Shown: piece after piece, positions 6,601-14,509 of the stretch
Numbering within the stretch: the first letter of the stretch is position 1
Layout: each line of letters opens with the position of its first letter
NCBI GenBank assembly: GCA_044326505.1
Contig: JBIRBF010000022.1
Location: 1 to 21,037 of the forward strand
Direction of reading: 5' to 3'
Origin: JACJWR01 sp044326505
GTDB lineage: Bacteria; Actinomycetota; Actinomycetes; S36-B12; UBA10799
DNA: 21,037 nucleotides
Notes under the pieces: model-generated
What the model was told of the DNA's origin: nothing
What the model saw: the letters and a program-made list of their open reading frames with translations, nothing else
Database searches by the model: none
Translations under genes and position numbers: made by a program

Positions 6601-9240
6601 TTGGCTGACGACACCGCCACAGTCGAGCCGGAGGCCGTCGGCCCGCACGGCCGCATCGAGCCGGTCGAGATCCAGGCCGAGATGCAGAAGTCCTACCTGG
6701 ACTACGCGATGAGCGTCATCGTGGGCCGGGCCCTGCCCGACGTCACAGACGGACTCAAGCCGGTGCACCGACGGGTGCTCTACGCCATGTACGACGGCGG
6801 CTACCGGCCCGATCGCGGCTACTTCAAGTGCACGCGAGTGATCGGCGACGTGCTCGGTAATTACCACCCGCACGGCGACTCGTCGGTCTATGACGCCCTC
6901 GTCCGGCTCGTGCAGCCGTGGTCCATGCGCTACCCCCTGGTGGACGGGCAGGGCAACTTCGGCTCGCCCGGCAACGACCCAGCGGCTGCCCACCGCTACA
7001 CCGAGTGCCGCATGTCCCCGCTGGCCATGGAAATGGTCCGCGACATCGACGAGGAGACCGTCGACTTCACGCCCAACTACGACGGCCGCACGATGGAGCC
7101 GGAGTTGCTGCCGGCACGCTTCCCGAACCTGCTCGCCAACGGTTCGGCGGGCATCGCCGTCGGCATGGCAACGAATATCCCGCCGCACAACCTGCGCGAG
7201 CTTAACGAGGGCTTCCAGTGGGCGCTGGCCCACCCGGAGGCCGGCGCGGACGAGCTGCTCGAGGCGCTGATGGAGCGGATTCCCGGGCCGGACTTCCCCA
7301 CGGGTGCACTGATCGTCGGCGGCCGGGGCATCAAGGAGGCCTATCGGACCGGCCGCGGCTCGGTGATCATGCGGGCCATTGTGGACATCGAGGAGGACTC
7401 CCGCGGGCGCACCTGTCTGGTGATCACGCAGTTGCCGTACCAGGTGAACCCGGACAACCTGGCGCTGAAGATCGCCGAGCTCGCGGACGGCGGGAAGATC
7501 ACCGGTATCGCCGACCTCCGCGACGATTCCTCGGATCGCACCGGTCAGCGGCTCGTCGTCATCCTCAAGCGCGATGCACAGCCGCGAGTGGTGCTCAACC
7601 AGCTGTACAAGCACACGCAGCTGCAGGACACGTTCGGCTGCAACATGCTCGCGCTGGTGGACGGGGTGCCGCGGACCCTGTCGCTGGACAAGTTCGTCAC
7701 CCACTGGATCCGCCACCAGCTCGAGGTCATCCAGCGGCGCACCCAGTTCCGGCTGCGCAAAGCCGAGGAGCGCGCCCACATCCTGCGCGGGCTCCTCAAG
7801 GCCCTCGACGCGCTGGACGAGGTCATTGCCCTCATCCGCCGCAGCGCCACGGTCGACCTCGCCCGCGAGGGCCTCAAGGAACTGCTGGAGATCGACGACC
7901 TGCAGGCGACCGCGATTCTGGACATGCAGCTGCGCCGCCTGGCCGCCCTCGAGCGGCAGAAGATCATCGACGAATACAACGAGCTCATGCGCCTGATCGC
8001 CGACTACCAGGACATCCTGGCCAACGAACCCCGGCAGCGGTCCATCGTCGCCGACGAGTTGGGTGAGATCGTGACGAAGTTCGGCGACGAGCGCCGTACC
8101 GAGATCATCCCGGGCGAGGGACTGTCGAGCGACGAGGATCTGATCCCCGTACGGGAGATGGTCGTGACCATCACCGCGGACGGCTACGCCAAGCGCACGG
8201 GCACCGAGGAGTACCGATCCCAGCGCCGCGGCGGCAAGGGCATCAAGGGCGCCCAGCTCAAGCGCGATGACGTCGTCGAGCACTTCTTCGTGGGCTCTAC
8301 CCACGACTGGGCGCTCATTATCACCAACAAGGGCCGGGCGTACCGGACGAAGGTCTACACGATCCCCGAATACGGCCGCGACGCCCGCGGCCAGCACGTG
8401 GCCAACACCCTGGCGTTCCAGCCGGACGAGACCATCGCCACCGTCCTGCAGGTCTCGGACTTCACCACCGACGAGTACCTGGTGCTCGCCACTCGCTCGG
8501 GCATGGTCAAGAAGTCGCGCCTGTCGGACTACGACACCAACCGCACCGGCGGGCTCATCGGCATCAACTTGAAGGACTCCGACGAAGTCATCGGGGCCCG
8601 ACTCGTCGGACCCGCCGACGACCTGATGCTCATCAGCCGCAAGGGCATGTCGGTGCGCTTCACGGCCAGCGACGACGTGTTGCGGCCGATGGCGCGCAGC
8701 ACGGCGGGTGTGATCGGGATGCGCTTCCGGCCCAAGGACAGCCTGCTGGCCTTCGATGTGGTGCGCGAAGGTGCGTCGCTGGTGACGGTGACCGACGGCG
8801 GCTACGCCAAGCGCACCACCGTCGACGAGTGGGCGGCGAAGGGCCGCGGCATTCAGGGCGTGGTCGCGATGAAGCTGGTCGAGGAGCGCGGAAGCCTGGT
8901 CGGGGCGATGATCTGCGAGGACGACGACGAGATCTACGCCATCGCGAGCAATGGCATCGTCATCCGGACCCGGGTGAACCAGGTCCGGGCCACGGGTCGT
9001 GCCACCATGGGCGTGGCCCTGATGGATCTGGCCGACGGCGATTCGATCGTGGCCGTCGCTCGGGCGGACTTCGACCCAGACGCCGATGACGACGAGCCGG
9101 ACGAAGCCGACTCCCAGCGCGACACGGCCGATGCCGATGCCGACGCCGAGGGCTCCGATAGGGACAATAGGCACAACCGAGGCGGCGATCCGTCAGGGAG
9201 CCCGATGAGGGCGGAGGAGGAGAGCCGTGACAGTGGATGA
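6601..9240 (+). CDS. gyrA: DNA gyrase subunit A
   Basis: GyrA is the DNA-cutting and wrapping subunit of gyrase. The start is TTG at 6601 with AAAGGG 10 bases upstream; the ATG at 6591 is out of frame. It has 879 residues. The catalytic tyrosine is Tyr133 in AAAHRYTECRM, where His131 replaces the Met usually seen. The quinolone-resistance region reads HPHGDSSVYDAL, with Ser94 and Asp98 equivalent to E. coli Ser83 and Asp87, so no resistance change is seen there. The GyrA box QRRGGKG is at residues 541-547, which distinguishes it from ParC. Six-bladed C-terminal repeats follow, then an acidic, Asp-rich disordered tail of about 55 residues. The end overlaps the next gene by 14 bases. Confidence 0.98.
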   Translation: MADDTATVEPEAVGPHGRIEPVEIQAEMQKSYLDYAMSVIVGRALPDVTDGLKPVHRRVLYAMYDGGYRPDRGYFKCTRVIGDVLGNYHPHGDSSVYDALVRLVQPWSMRYPLVDGQGNFGSPGNDPAAAHRYTECRMSPLAMEMVRDIDEETVDFTPNYDGRTMEPELLPARFPNLLANGSAGIAVGMATNIPPHNLRELNEGFQWALAHPEAGADELLEALMERIPGPDFPTGALIVGGRGIKEAYRTGRGSVIMRAIVDIEEDSRGRTCLVITQLPYQVNPDNLALKIAELADGGKITGIADLRDDSSDRTGQRLVVILKRDAQPRVVLNQLYKHTQLQDTFGCNMLALVDGVPRTLSLDKFVTHWIRHQLEVIQRRTQFRLRKAEERAHILRGLLKALDALDEVIALIRRSATVDLAREGLKELLEIDDLQATAILDMQLRRLAALERQKIIDEYNELMRLIADYQDILANEPRQRSIVADELGEIVTKFGDERRTEIIPGEGLSSDEDLIPVREMVVTITADGYAKRTGTEEYRSQRRGGKGIKGAQLKRDDVVEHFFVGSTHDWALIITNKGRAYRTKVYTIPEYGRDARGQHVANTLAFQPDETIATVLQVSDFTTDEYLVLATRSGMVKKSRLSDYDTNRTGGLIGINLKDSDEVIGARLVGPADDLMLISRKGMSVRFTASDDVLRPMARSTAGVIGMRFRPKDSLLAFDVVREGASLVTVTDGGYAKRTTVDEWAAKGRGIQGVVAMKLVEERGSLVGAMICEDDDEIYAIASNGIVIRTRVNQVRATGRATMGVALMDLADGDSIVAVARADFDPDADDDEPDEADSQRDTADADADAEGSDRDNRHNRGGDPSGSPMRAEEESRDSG

Positions 9241-9676
9241 GACGGAGGACGTCGACTACGACGTCGAGTACACCGAGTATGAGGACGGGGAGATCGACGA
9301 GGAGTACGACGGCCCTCGTCAGGCCCGGCTGAAGGTCTCTCGGTTGGATCCGTGGTCGGTGATGAAGACGGCCTTCGTGCTCTCCATCGGCTTGGCCATC
9401 GTGACGATCATCGCCGTGGTGCTGGTGTGGGGCGTACTCGCCGCGCTCGGCGTCTTCAGCTCGGTGAACGACACCATCGAGAGTGTCGCCGGCGCGAGTA
9501 GTTCGGTGTTCAACGTCGAGCAGTTCTTCAGCCTCGGACGGGTTGTCGGGACTGCTGTTGTGCTGGCCGCACTGAACGCGGTGCTGCTCACAGTTCTCGC
9601 CACTCTGTTCGCCTTTATGTACAACTTGACGGTGCCCTTCACGCGGGGGATCGAAGTCACCCTCAGCGAGGGCTGA
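9227..9676 (+). CDS. DUF3566 membrane protein
   Basis: This 149-residue protein starts at GTG 9227 behind a very strong GGAGGAGGAG site inside the end of gyrA. The first 33 residues are very acidic (runs of Asp, Glu and Tyr). A DUF3566 domain follows, with two predicted membrane segments, about residues 45-75 (VLSIGLAIVTIIAVVLVW) and 104-130 (VVGTAVVLAALNAVLL), and a cytosolic end near LTVPFTRGIEVTLSEG. Its place directly after gyrA is conserved in actinobacteria. The function is unknown; the 14-base overlap suggests co-translation with gyrA. Confidence 0.88.
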   Translation: MTVDETEDVDYDVEYTEYEDGEIDEEYDGPRQARLKVSRLDPWSVMKTAFVLSIGLAIVTIIAVVLVWGVLAALGVFSSVNDTIESVAGASSSVFNVEQFFSLGRVVGTAVVLAALNAVLLTVLATLFAFMYNLTVPFTRGIEVTLSEG

Positions 9677-9691
9677 GCCCAGTTGGTGGGG

Positions 9692-9697
9692 TAGTCT
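9692..9697 (+). promoter_or_regulatory. Possible -10 element for the tRNA-Ile transcript
   Basis: TAGTCT, in GGTAGTCTGTAC, lies in the 57-base gap between DUF3566 and tRNA-Ile, ending 36 bases before the tRNA. It resembles the GGTAGACT elements before gyrB and fhaA. A -35 is not evident, so this is a weak call. Confidence 0.28.
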
Positions 9698-9733
9698 GTA
9701 CGCGCGCGCCGGTCGCAGGTATCGGGCGCACGC

Positions 9734-9807
9734 GGGCCTATAGCTCAGACGGTTAGAGCGCTTCCCTGATAAGGAAGAGGTCAGTGGTTCAAGTCCACTT
9801 AGGCCCA
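9734..9807 (+). tRNA. tRNA-Ile (anticodon GAT)
   Basis: A 74-base cloverleaf is seen: acceptor stem GGGCCTA/TAGGCCC with discriminator A, TAGCTCAGA D-arm start, anticodon stem CTTCC/GGAAG around the loop CTGATAA (anticodon GAT), and the T-loop GTTCAAG. The 3' CCA is not encoded. The tRNA-Ile/tRNA-Ala pair after gyrA is typical of actinobacteria. Confidence 0.97.
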
Positions 9808-9808
9808 C

Positions 9809-9934
9809 ATGAAGAAACTGTTGCTTGTCATCGCACTGCTCGGCGTCGGCTACACCATCTACCGGCAGGTCTCGGCCAATCAGGCTGAGCAGGACCTGTG
9901 GACCGAGGCCACCACAGCTCCCGACCTTCGCTGA
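9809..9934 (+). CDS. DLW-39 family small membrane protein
   Basis: This 41-residue protein starts at an ATG one base after the tRNA-Ile discriminator and ends 10 bases before tRNA-Ala. It begins MKKLLLVIALLGVGYTIYRQ, a single hydrophobic segment with a positive N terminus (membrane anchor or uncleaved signal). An AEQDLWTEA segment follows that contains the DLW motif naming the actinobacterial DLW-39 family. Its function is unknown. There is no usable Shine-Dalgarno site, because the upstream bases belong to the tRNA acceptor and T arms. Translation is therefore probably leaderless after tRNA processing, or driven from a promoter within the tRNA; this is inference. The position between the two tRNAs is the family's usual one. 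Confidence 0.85.
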   Translation: MKKLLLVIALLGVGYTIYRQVSANQAEQDLWTEATTAPDLR

Positions 9935-9944
9935 GGTCGGTGCC

Positions 9945-10017
9945 GGGGGCGTAGCTCAACTGGCAGAGCACCGCCTTTGCAAGGCGGGGGTTGAGGGTTC
10001 GAGTCCCTTCGCCTCCA
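9945..10017 (+). tRNA. tRNA-Ala (anticodon TGC)
   Basis: A 73-base cloverleaf is seen: acceptor GGGGGCG/CGCCTCC (one G-T pair) with discriminator A, TAGCTCAA D-arm start, anticodon stem CCGCC/GGCGG around TTTGCAA (anticodon TGC), and T-loop GTTCGAG. CCA is not encoded (CCC follows). Confidence 0.97.
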
Positions 10018-10038
10018 CCCCTGTCCTGATTCAACGAT

Positions 10039-10056
10039 CGCGGACGTGCGTCCGCG
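10039..10056. terminator. Perfect 7-bp hairpin after tRNA-Ala
   Basis: CGCGGAC and GTCCGCG pair perfectly around a 4-base loop (GTGC). The hairpin lies 21 bases after tRNA-Ala and 8 bases before the GAGG site of the cyclophilin gene. No T-tract follows. It could be a terminator of the U-less type common in GC-rich actinobacteria, an attenuator, or a processing signal. Confidence 0.45.
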
Positions 10057-10073
10057 GAGAGCGTGAGGTACGT

Positions 10074-10603
<530 letters not shown>

Positions 10604-10607
<4 letters not shown>

Positions 10608-11482
10608 GCGGCGAGCAGCCTCCCGCTGCGGGGACCGGTGCGACTCCCGCCGCCATCCCGTACTGCTACCGGCACCCGGATCGCGAGACGTACATCTCGT
10701 GCAGCCGCTGTGCCCGACCGATCTGCCCGGAGTGCATGACGCCCGCCCCGGTGGGTTTCCAGTGTCCCGAGTGTGTGCACGCCGGCCAGCAGAAATCCAA
10801 CGTGACGGTGATCCGACCCGGCAGCCCGGTGGGCGCCGCGGCCGCCAAGCCATACGTGACCTGGACCATCGTCGGAATCTGCGTGGCCGTCTTCGTCGTT
10901 GAACTGCTGCTCGGCGTCAATACCGTCGCCGGGCAGTACGGCATGTACCCAGTGGCGGTCGGGCTGGGCGGCGAATGGTTCCGACTCCCGGCCTCGATGT
11001 TCCTGCACGGCTCGATCTTGCACCTGCTGTTCAACATGTACGTGCTTATCGTGCTCGGACCGACGTTGGAGCGGATCCTCGGGCATGTGCGCTTCCTCGT
11101 TCTCTACCTCGTCGCAGGCCTGGGCGGCGCGGTCGCGTCCTATGCGTTCTCGTCGCCGATGACCGTGTCGGTCGGAGCAAGCGGGGCGATCTTCGGTCTG
11201 ATGGGTGCGTTGCTGGTCGCGGGCCAGCGGCTCCGGTTCGACATCAAGACCATTCTGGTGCTCGTCGGCATCAACCTGGCGATCGGCTTCGTGGTCGGTG
11301 GCATCGATTGGCGGGCGCATCTGGGCGGCTTGGTGACAGGCGCCGCGCTCGCCGCCGTGATGGTGTCGCCGGCCGGCCGGCCGCGCAAGGCGGTCGAGTA
11401 CGGCGGAATCGCCGCAGTGCTGCTGCTGCTCATCGCCGCGACTGCCCTGCGGACCGGTCAGCTCCAGGGGCTGCTCGGGTAA
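10604..11482 (+). CDS. Rhomboid family intramembrane serine protease with N-terminal zinc finger
   Basis: This protein cleaves membrane substrates within the bilayer; its substrates are unknown. The first ATG in frame (10736) would cut through a conserved Cys/His finger, so the true start must be earlier. The only start-like codon after the upstream stop region is CTG 10604, overlapping the cyclophilin TGA as CTGA, which gives 292 residues. The finger has Cys21, His24, Cys33, Cys36, Cys41, Cys44, Cys54 and Cys57. Six or so membrane segments follow. Rhomboid motifs are FLHGSILHLLFNMYV (His135, His140, Asn144), GASGAIFG with catalytic Ser193, and WRAHLGG with catalytic His239. Actinobacterial rhomboids beside ppiA often carry this finger. 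Family certain, start uncertain. Confidence 0.93.
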
Positions 11483-11509
11483 TCCCCATGTTTTCCACAG
11501 GCTGGGGAT
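11482..11509. terminator. Inverted repeat ending the rhomboid transcript, with DnaA-box-like loop
   Basis: ATCCCCA (11482-11488) and TGGGGAT (11503-11509) form a perfect 7-bp stem starting at the last base of the rhomboid stop codon. The 14-base loop contains TTTTCCACA, which fits the DnaA-box pattern TTWTNCACA. A terminator role is inferred from the position between convergent genes; no T-tract is seen. Confidence 0.4.
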
Positions 11510-11540
11510 GAATCACACACGTGTAAGCAATATGTGATTC
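11510..11540. terminator. Inverted repeat between convergent genes (likely bidirectional terminator)
   Basis: GAATCACA (11510-11517) and TGTGATTC (11533-11540) form a perfect 8-bp stem around a 15-base loop that itself starts within the palindrome ACACGTGT. It fills the gap between the rhomboid stop (11482) and the crgA stop (11544), the place for a two-way terminator. Confidence 0.5.
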
Positions 11541-11543
11541 GGG

Positions 11544-11864
11544 CTACTTCCACCTGGTGGCGAGGACGAAACCCACGCCGAAGAAGCCGAATCCGATGAG
11601 CACGCTCCACCAGCCCAGAGTGCTCACGACGGGCGCCTCCGGCGCGATGTAGTAGGTGACGATGACCACGAGCCCGAGGATGAACATCGCAATCATGGTG
11701 GGGACCAACCAGCGCGGAGAGTCCAGCCGGACCGGCTTCTGCCGGTTGCGGCGGAAGCGCTTGCGCTCTGTAGCGTTCTTGGCCTGGTGGTAGGACGACG
11801 GCGCAGCTTTAGGCGTTGAGGGGGTCGTCGAGGTGCTCGGCGATGCGTCGGGTTCTTTGGCCAT
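11544..11864 (-). CDS. crgA: Cell division protein CrgA
   Basis: CrgA is a small actinobacterial membrane protein that works with FtsZ, FtsQ and PBPs in septum formation. The start is ATG at 11864 with a perfect AGGAGG (11871-11876, 6 bases away), giving 106 residues. The first 50 residues are hydrophilic (Ser/Thr/Pro-rich, then basic RKRFRRNRQK). Two membrane segments follow, WLVPTMIAMFILGLVVIVTYY and WWSVLIGFGFFGVGFVLAT, the CrgA pattern, ending RWK. It is convergent with rhomboid and divergent from pabA/trpG (72-base gap), as in Mycobacterium and Streptomyces. The class E sortase often found nearby is absent. Confidence 0.93.
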   Translation of the reverse strand: MAKEPDASPSTSTTPSTPKAAPSSYHQAKNATERKRFRRNRQKPVRLDSPRWLVPTMIAMFILGLVVIVTYYIAPEAPVVSTLGWWSVLIGFGFFGVGFVLATRWK

Positions 11865-11936
11865 GTGTGCCCTCCTGTGTTTGGTGCGACTGTACCCGCA
11901 CGGCGGTCCCGGGTGCGGATGGGTCATCATGAGCGC

Positions 11937-12560
11937 GTGGGCGCGCAGATTCTGGTGGTGGACAACTACGACAGCTTCGTGTTCAACCTGGTGCAGTACC
12001 TGGCGCAGCTCGGCGCCGAGTGCACCGTGAAGCGCAACGACGACGTGGATCCGCGCGAGGCGCTCGAGTACGACGGGGTCCTGCTCTCACCCGGTCCTGG
12101 GGCTCCAGCGGAGGCTGGCGTCTGCCTGGAACTGCTCCGCGCGGATGCTGGTCGCGTGCCGATCCTAGGGGTCTGCCTTGGGCACCAGGCAATCGCCGAG
12201 GCCTTCGGCGGCGATGTGGTCCGGGCGCCGGAATTGCTGCATGGCAAGACCTCGCAGGTGTTCCACGACGGCGTCGGCGTGCTCGCCGGACTGCCGGACC
12301 CCTTCACTGCGACCCGCTACCACTCCTTGGCAGTCGCGGAGCACTCCCTTCCCGAGGTGCTCGAGGTCACGGCCAGGACTGAGAGCGGCATCATCATGGC
12401 GCTGCGGCACCGCAGCCTGGACATCGAGGGCGTGCAGTTTCATCCCGAGTCCGTTCTGACCGAGGGTGGTCACCGCATGCTGGCCAACTGGCTGGTGCGC
12501 TGCGGCGACCCAGATGCCGTCGCCGCAGCCGTCGGCCTGGCTCCGGTCTCGCCCCGGTAG
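11937..12560 (+). CDS. pabA: Anthranilate/aminodeoxychorismate synthase glutamine amidotransferase subunit
   Basis: This is a class I glutamine amidotransferase that supplies ammonia to a chorismate-using partner for folate (PabA) or tryptophan (TrpG) synthesis. The two cannot be told apart here, and the orthologous mycobacterial gene is called trpG. The start GTG 11937 gives 207 residues, close to family length, beginning GAQILVVDNYDSFVFNLVQY; an ATG at 11919 adds six residues. Seen: LLSPGPGAPAEAG (oxyanion region), nucleophile Cys in ILGVCLGHQAIAEAFGG, LLHGKTSQV, and the His/Glu of VQFHPESVLTEGG. Neither start has a strong ribosome site. Its stop is only 10 bases from the convergent pknB stop, leaving no room for a separate terminator. 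Confidence 0.92.
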   Translation: MGAQILVVDNYDSFVFNLVQYLAQLGAECTVKRNDDVDPREALEYDGVLLSPGPGAPAEAGVCLELLRADAGRVPILGVCLGHQAIAEAFGGDVVRAPELLHGKTSQVFHDGVGVLAGLPDPFTATRYHSLAVAEHSLPEVLEVTARTESGIIMALRHRSLDIEGVQFHPESVLTEGGHRMLANWLVRCGDPDAVAAAVGLAPVSPR

Positions 12561-12570
12561 TGGTCAACGG

Positions 12571-14418
12571 CTAGGGGGTCGGCTGGACCGAGGTGGCCTG
12601 GCCGGTCGGGATGTCCGTCGCACTGGCCGTGGCAGTCGGCGTCGGTGTGGGCGTCGGCGTGGGCGTGGGCGTCGGCGTCGGGGTAGGCGTTGGAGTAGGC
12701 GTGGGCGTGGGCGTGGGCGTGAAGGGCGGTGCCGTCGCCACCGTGATCGTCACCAGCGTTCCCTTGAGCGCCGTGGTGCCGCCTTCGGGCGATTGCGCCA
12801 GTACGGTCCCGGGGTCCTTGCTGCCGTCCACCTGCTCGACCACATTGACGTTGAAGCCATAGTTGGCCAGGTCGCTCTTGGCCTGGGCCAGGCTCTTGCC
12901 CACCACTGACGGCACCGGAACCTTACCGTTCGACACCGTGATGTTCACGCGCGTCCCGGCATCCACGCTGGTGTTGAAGGTCGGGCTCTGCTTGGTGACC
13001 GAGCCCTGCGGGGCGTCGCTGTCCTCCTCGGTCACGCTGCCTAGGTTCAGGCCCGCGTCGCCGAGTGCGGAACGGGCGTCCTCACTGCTCGTCATCCCGA
13101 TGAGGTTGGGCACCGTCACCTTGGCCTTGCCGGCCGAGATGACCACCGCGACCCCTTGGCCCTGCTGCAGTTGGCCGCCGGCGATCGGGTCCTGCTGGAT
13201 GATCGTGTTGGGCTGCTGGTCGGACACCTTGGTTGTCTGCGAACCCAGCTTCAGGCCGACCTTGGACAGCTCCGCGGTGGCCTGGTCGGGGGTCAGCCCG
13301 ACGACGCTCGGCACAGCCACCTTGGCGCCGCCCGAGTCGGACTTCAGTTGGTTGAAGGCGAACACCGCCCCGAGCCCGAGCAGCAGCACGATCGCTGCGA
13401 CGGCAACCCAGATCCAGGGGTTGCGCTTCTTCGACTCGCTGTCAGCCGGCGGCGGCATGACATTGGCAGTGGGCGCGATCGGCTCCACAACGGCGGTGCT
13501 CAGACTCGGCGGTTCCGCTGCCGCAGTGGCGATGACGGCGGTCATGCCCTGGGCAGCGGTGACCGGCATGCCGGCGATGGCCCGCTGAACGTCGTTGCGG
13601 AATTCCGCGGCCGTCTGGTAGCGATCTTCCCGTGACTTGCTCAGCGACTTGGCGACGATCGCGTCGACTGCGGGCGGGATCTGCGGGTCCATCGAACTCG
13701 GCACCGGCGGCTCTTCGCCGACGTGTTGGTAGGCGACGGACACCGGCGACTCGCCGATGAAGGGCGGGCGGTCGGTCAGCAGCTCGAAGAGCACGCACCC
13801 GGTGGAGTAGAGGTCGCTGCGCGCGTCCACCACCTCCCCGCGGGCCTGCTCGGGCGACAGGTACTGCGCCGTCCCCATCACGGTGGACGCGGAGGTGAGG
13901 TCGCTACTGGAGTCCGCCATGGCCCGGGCGATGCCGAAGTCCATGACCTTCACGTCGCCGGTCTTGGTGAGCATGACGTTGGCGGGTTTGATGTCGCGGT
14001 GCACGATGCCGTGGCGGTGGGAGTAGTCCAGGGCGCCCAGGATGCCGGCCGTGATCTCGAGCGCTCGCTCCGGCAGCAGGCGCCGGCCGCTGCTCAGCAG
14101 TTGCCGCAGTGTCACGCCGTCGATGTACTCCATCACGATGTAGGGCACTCGAATGGCGTCCGCCCCATCGTGCAGAACGTCCTCGCCAGTGTCGTATACC
14201 GCGACGATGTTCGGGTTGTTGAGGGCGGCTGCGGATTGGGCCTCTCGGCGGAACCGGGCGATGAACTGCGGGTCGCGGGCGAGGTCGGGGCGCAGCAGCT
14301 TGATGGCCACCCGGCGTCCCAGCCGGAGGTCCTGCGCCTCGACGACCTCGGCCATCCCTCCGCGGCCAATCTCCGCGCCGATCTCGTATCGATCGCCCAG
14401 CAGCCTCTGCTCGGTCAC
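12571..14418 (-). CDS. pknB: Ser/Thr protein kinase PknB with PASTA domains
   Basis: This is a membrane receptor kinase controlling cell growth, division and wall synthesis; PASTA domains sense muropeptides or lipid II (family knowledge). The start GTG 14418 with GGAGG at 7 bases gives 615 residues. The kinase domain is at about 10-275: GRGGMAEV loop, VAIK Lys40, HRDIKPAN (Asp142), DFG (160-162), GTAQYLSPE. A Pro/Ala juxtamembrane linker and one membrane helix (about 334-356) follow. Three PASTA domains (about 365-428, 430-497, 498-560) come next, against four in M. tuberculosis. A 50-residue Thr-Pro repeat tail ends the protein, an unusual addition after the last PASTA. It is the last gene of the fhaA-pknB operon; the upstream gap is 91 bases. 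Confidence 0.97.
   Translation of the reverse strand: MTEQRLLGDRYEIGAEIGRGGMAEVVEAQDLRLGRRVAIKLLRPDLARDPQFIARFRREAQSAAALNNPNIVAVYDTGEDVLHDGADAIRVPYIVMEYIDGVTLRQLLSSGRRLLPERALEITAGILGALDYSHRHGIVHRDIKPANVMLTKTGDVKVMDFGIARAMADSSSDLTSASTVMGTAQYLSPEQARGEVVDARSDLYSTGCVLFELLTDRPPFIGESPVSVAYQHVGEEPPVPSSMDPQIPPAVDAIVAKSLSKSREDRYQTAAEFRNDVQRAIAGMPVTAAQGMTAVIATAAAEPPSLSTAVVEPIAPTANVMPPPADSESKKRNPWIWVAVAAIVLLLGLGAVFAFNQLKSDSGGAKVAVPSVVGLTPDQATAELSKVGLKLGSQTTKVSDQQPNTIIQQDPIAGGQLQQGQGVAVVISAGKAKVTVPNLIGMTSSEDARSALGDAGLNLGSVTEEDSDAPQGSVTKQSPTFNTSVDAGTRVNITVSNGKVPVPSVVGKSLAQAKSDLANYGFNVNVVEQVDGSKDPGTVLAQSPEGGTTALKGTLVTITVATAPPFTPTPTPTPTPTPTPTPTPTPTPTPTPTPTATASATDIPTGQATSVQPTP
12635..12722. repeat. Hexanucleotide tandem repeat (GTSGGC) coding a Thr-Pro tail
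   Basis: About 14 imperfect copies of a 6-base unit (mainly GTGGGC and GTCGGC on the + strand) encode alternating Thr-Pro at the extracellular C terminus of PknB. Copies differ in the third base, so this is an old repeat, yet it could still vary in length by slippage. Confidence 0.9.
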
Positions 14419-14509
14419 TTCACGACCTCCGCTCGACTGCCGTCCCAGGGCGCGAGGATCCGCCGGATGGTGGCGTGGGGACCACCTGTCTGCGCACACA
14501 TCAGCGAAC

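Noticed and set aside
6595..9174. 859-codon open frame on the - strand opposite gyrA
   Set aside because: It is the GC-biased antisense shadow of gyrA; the + strand frame carries every gyrase motif and the antisense protein has no recognisable domain.
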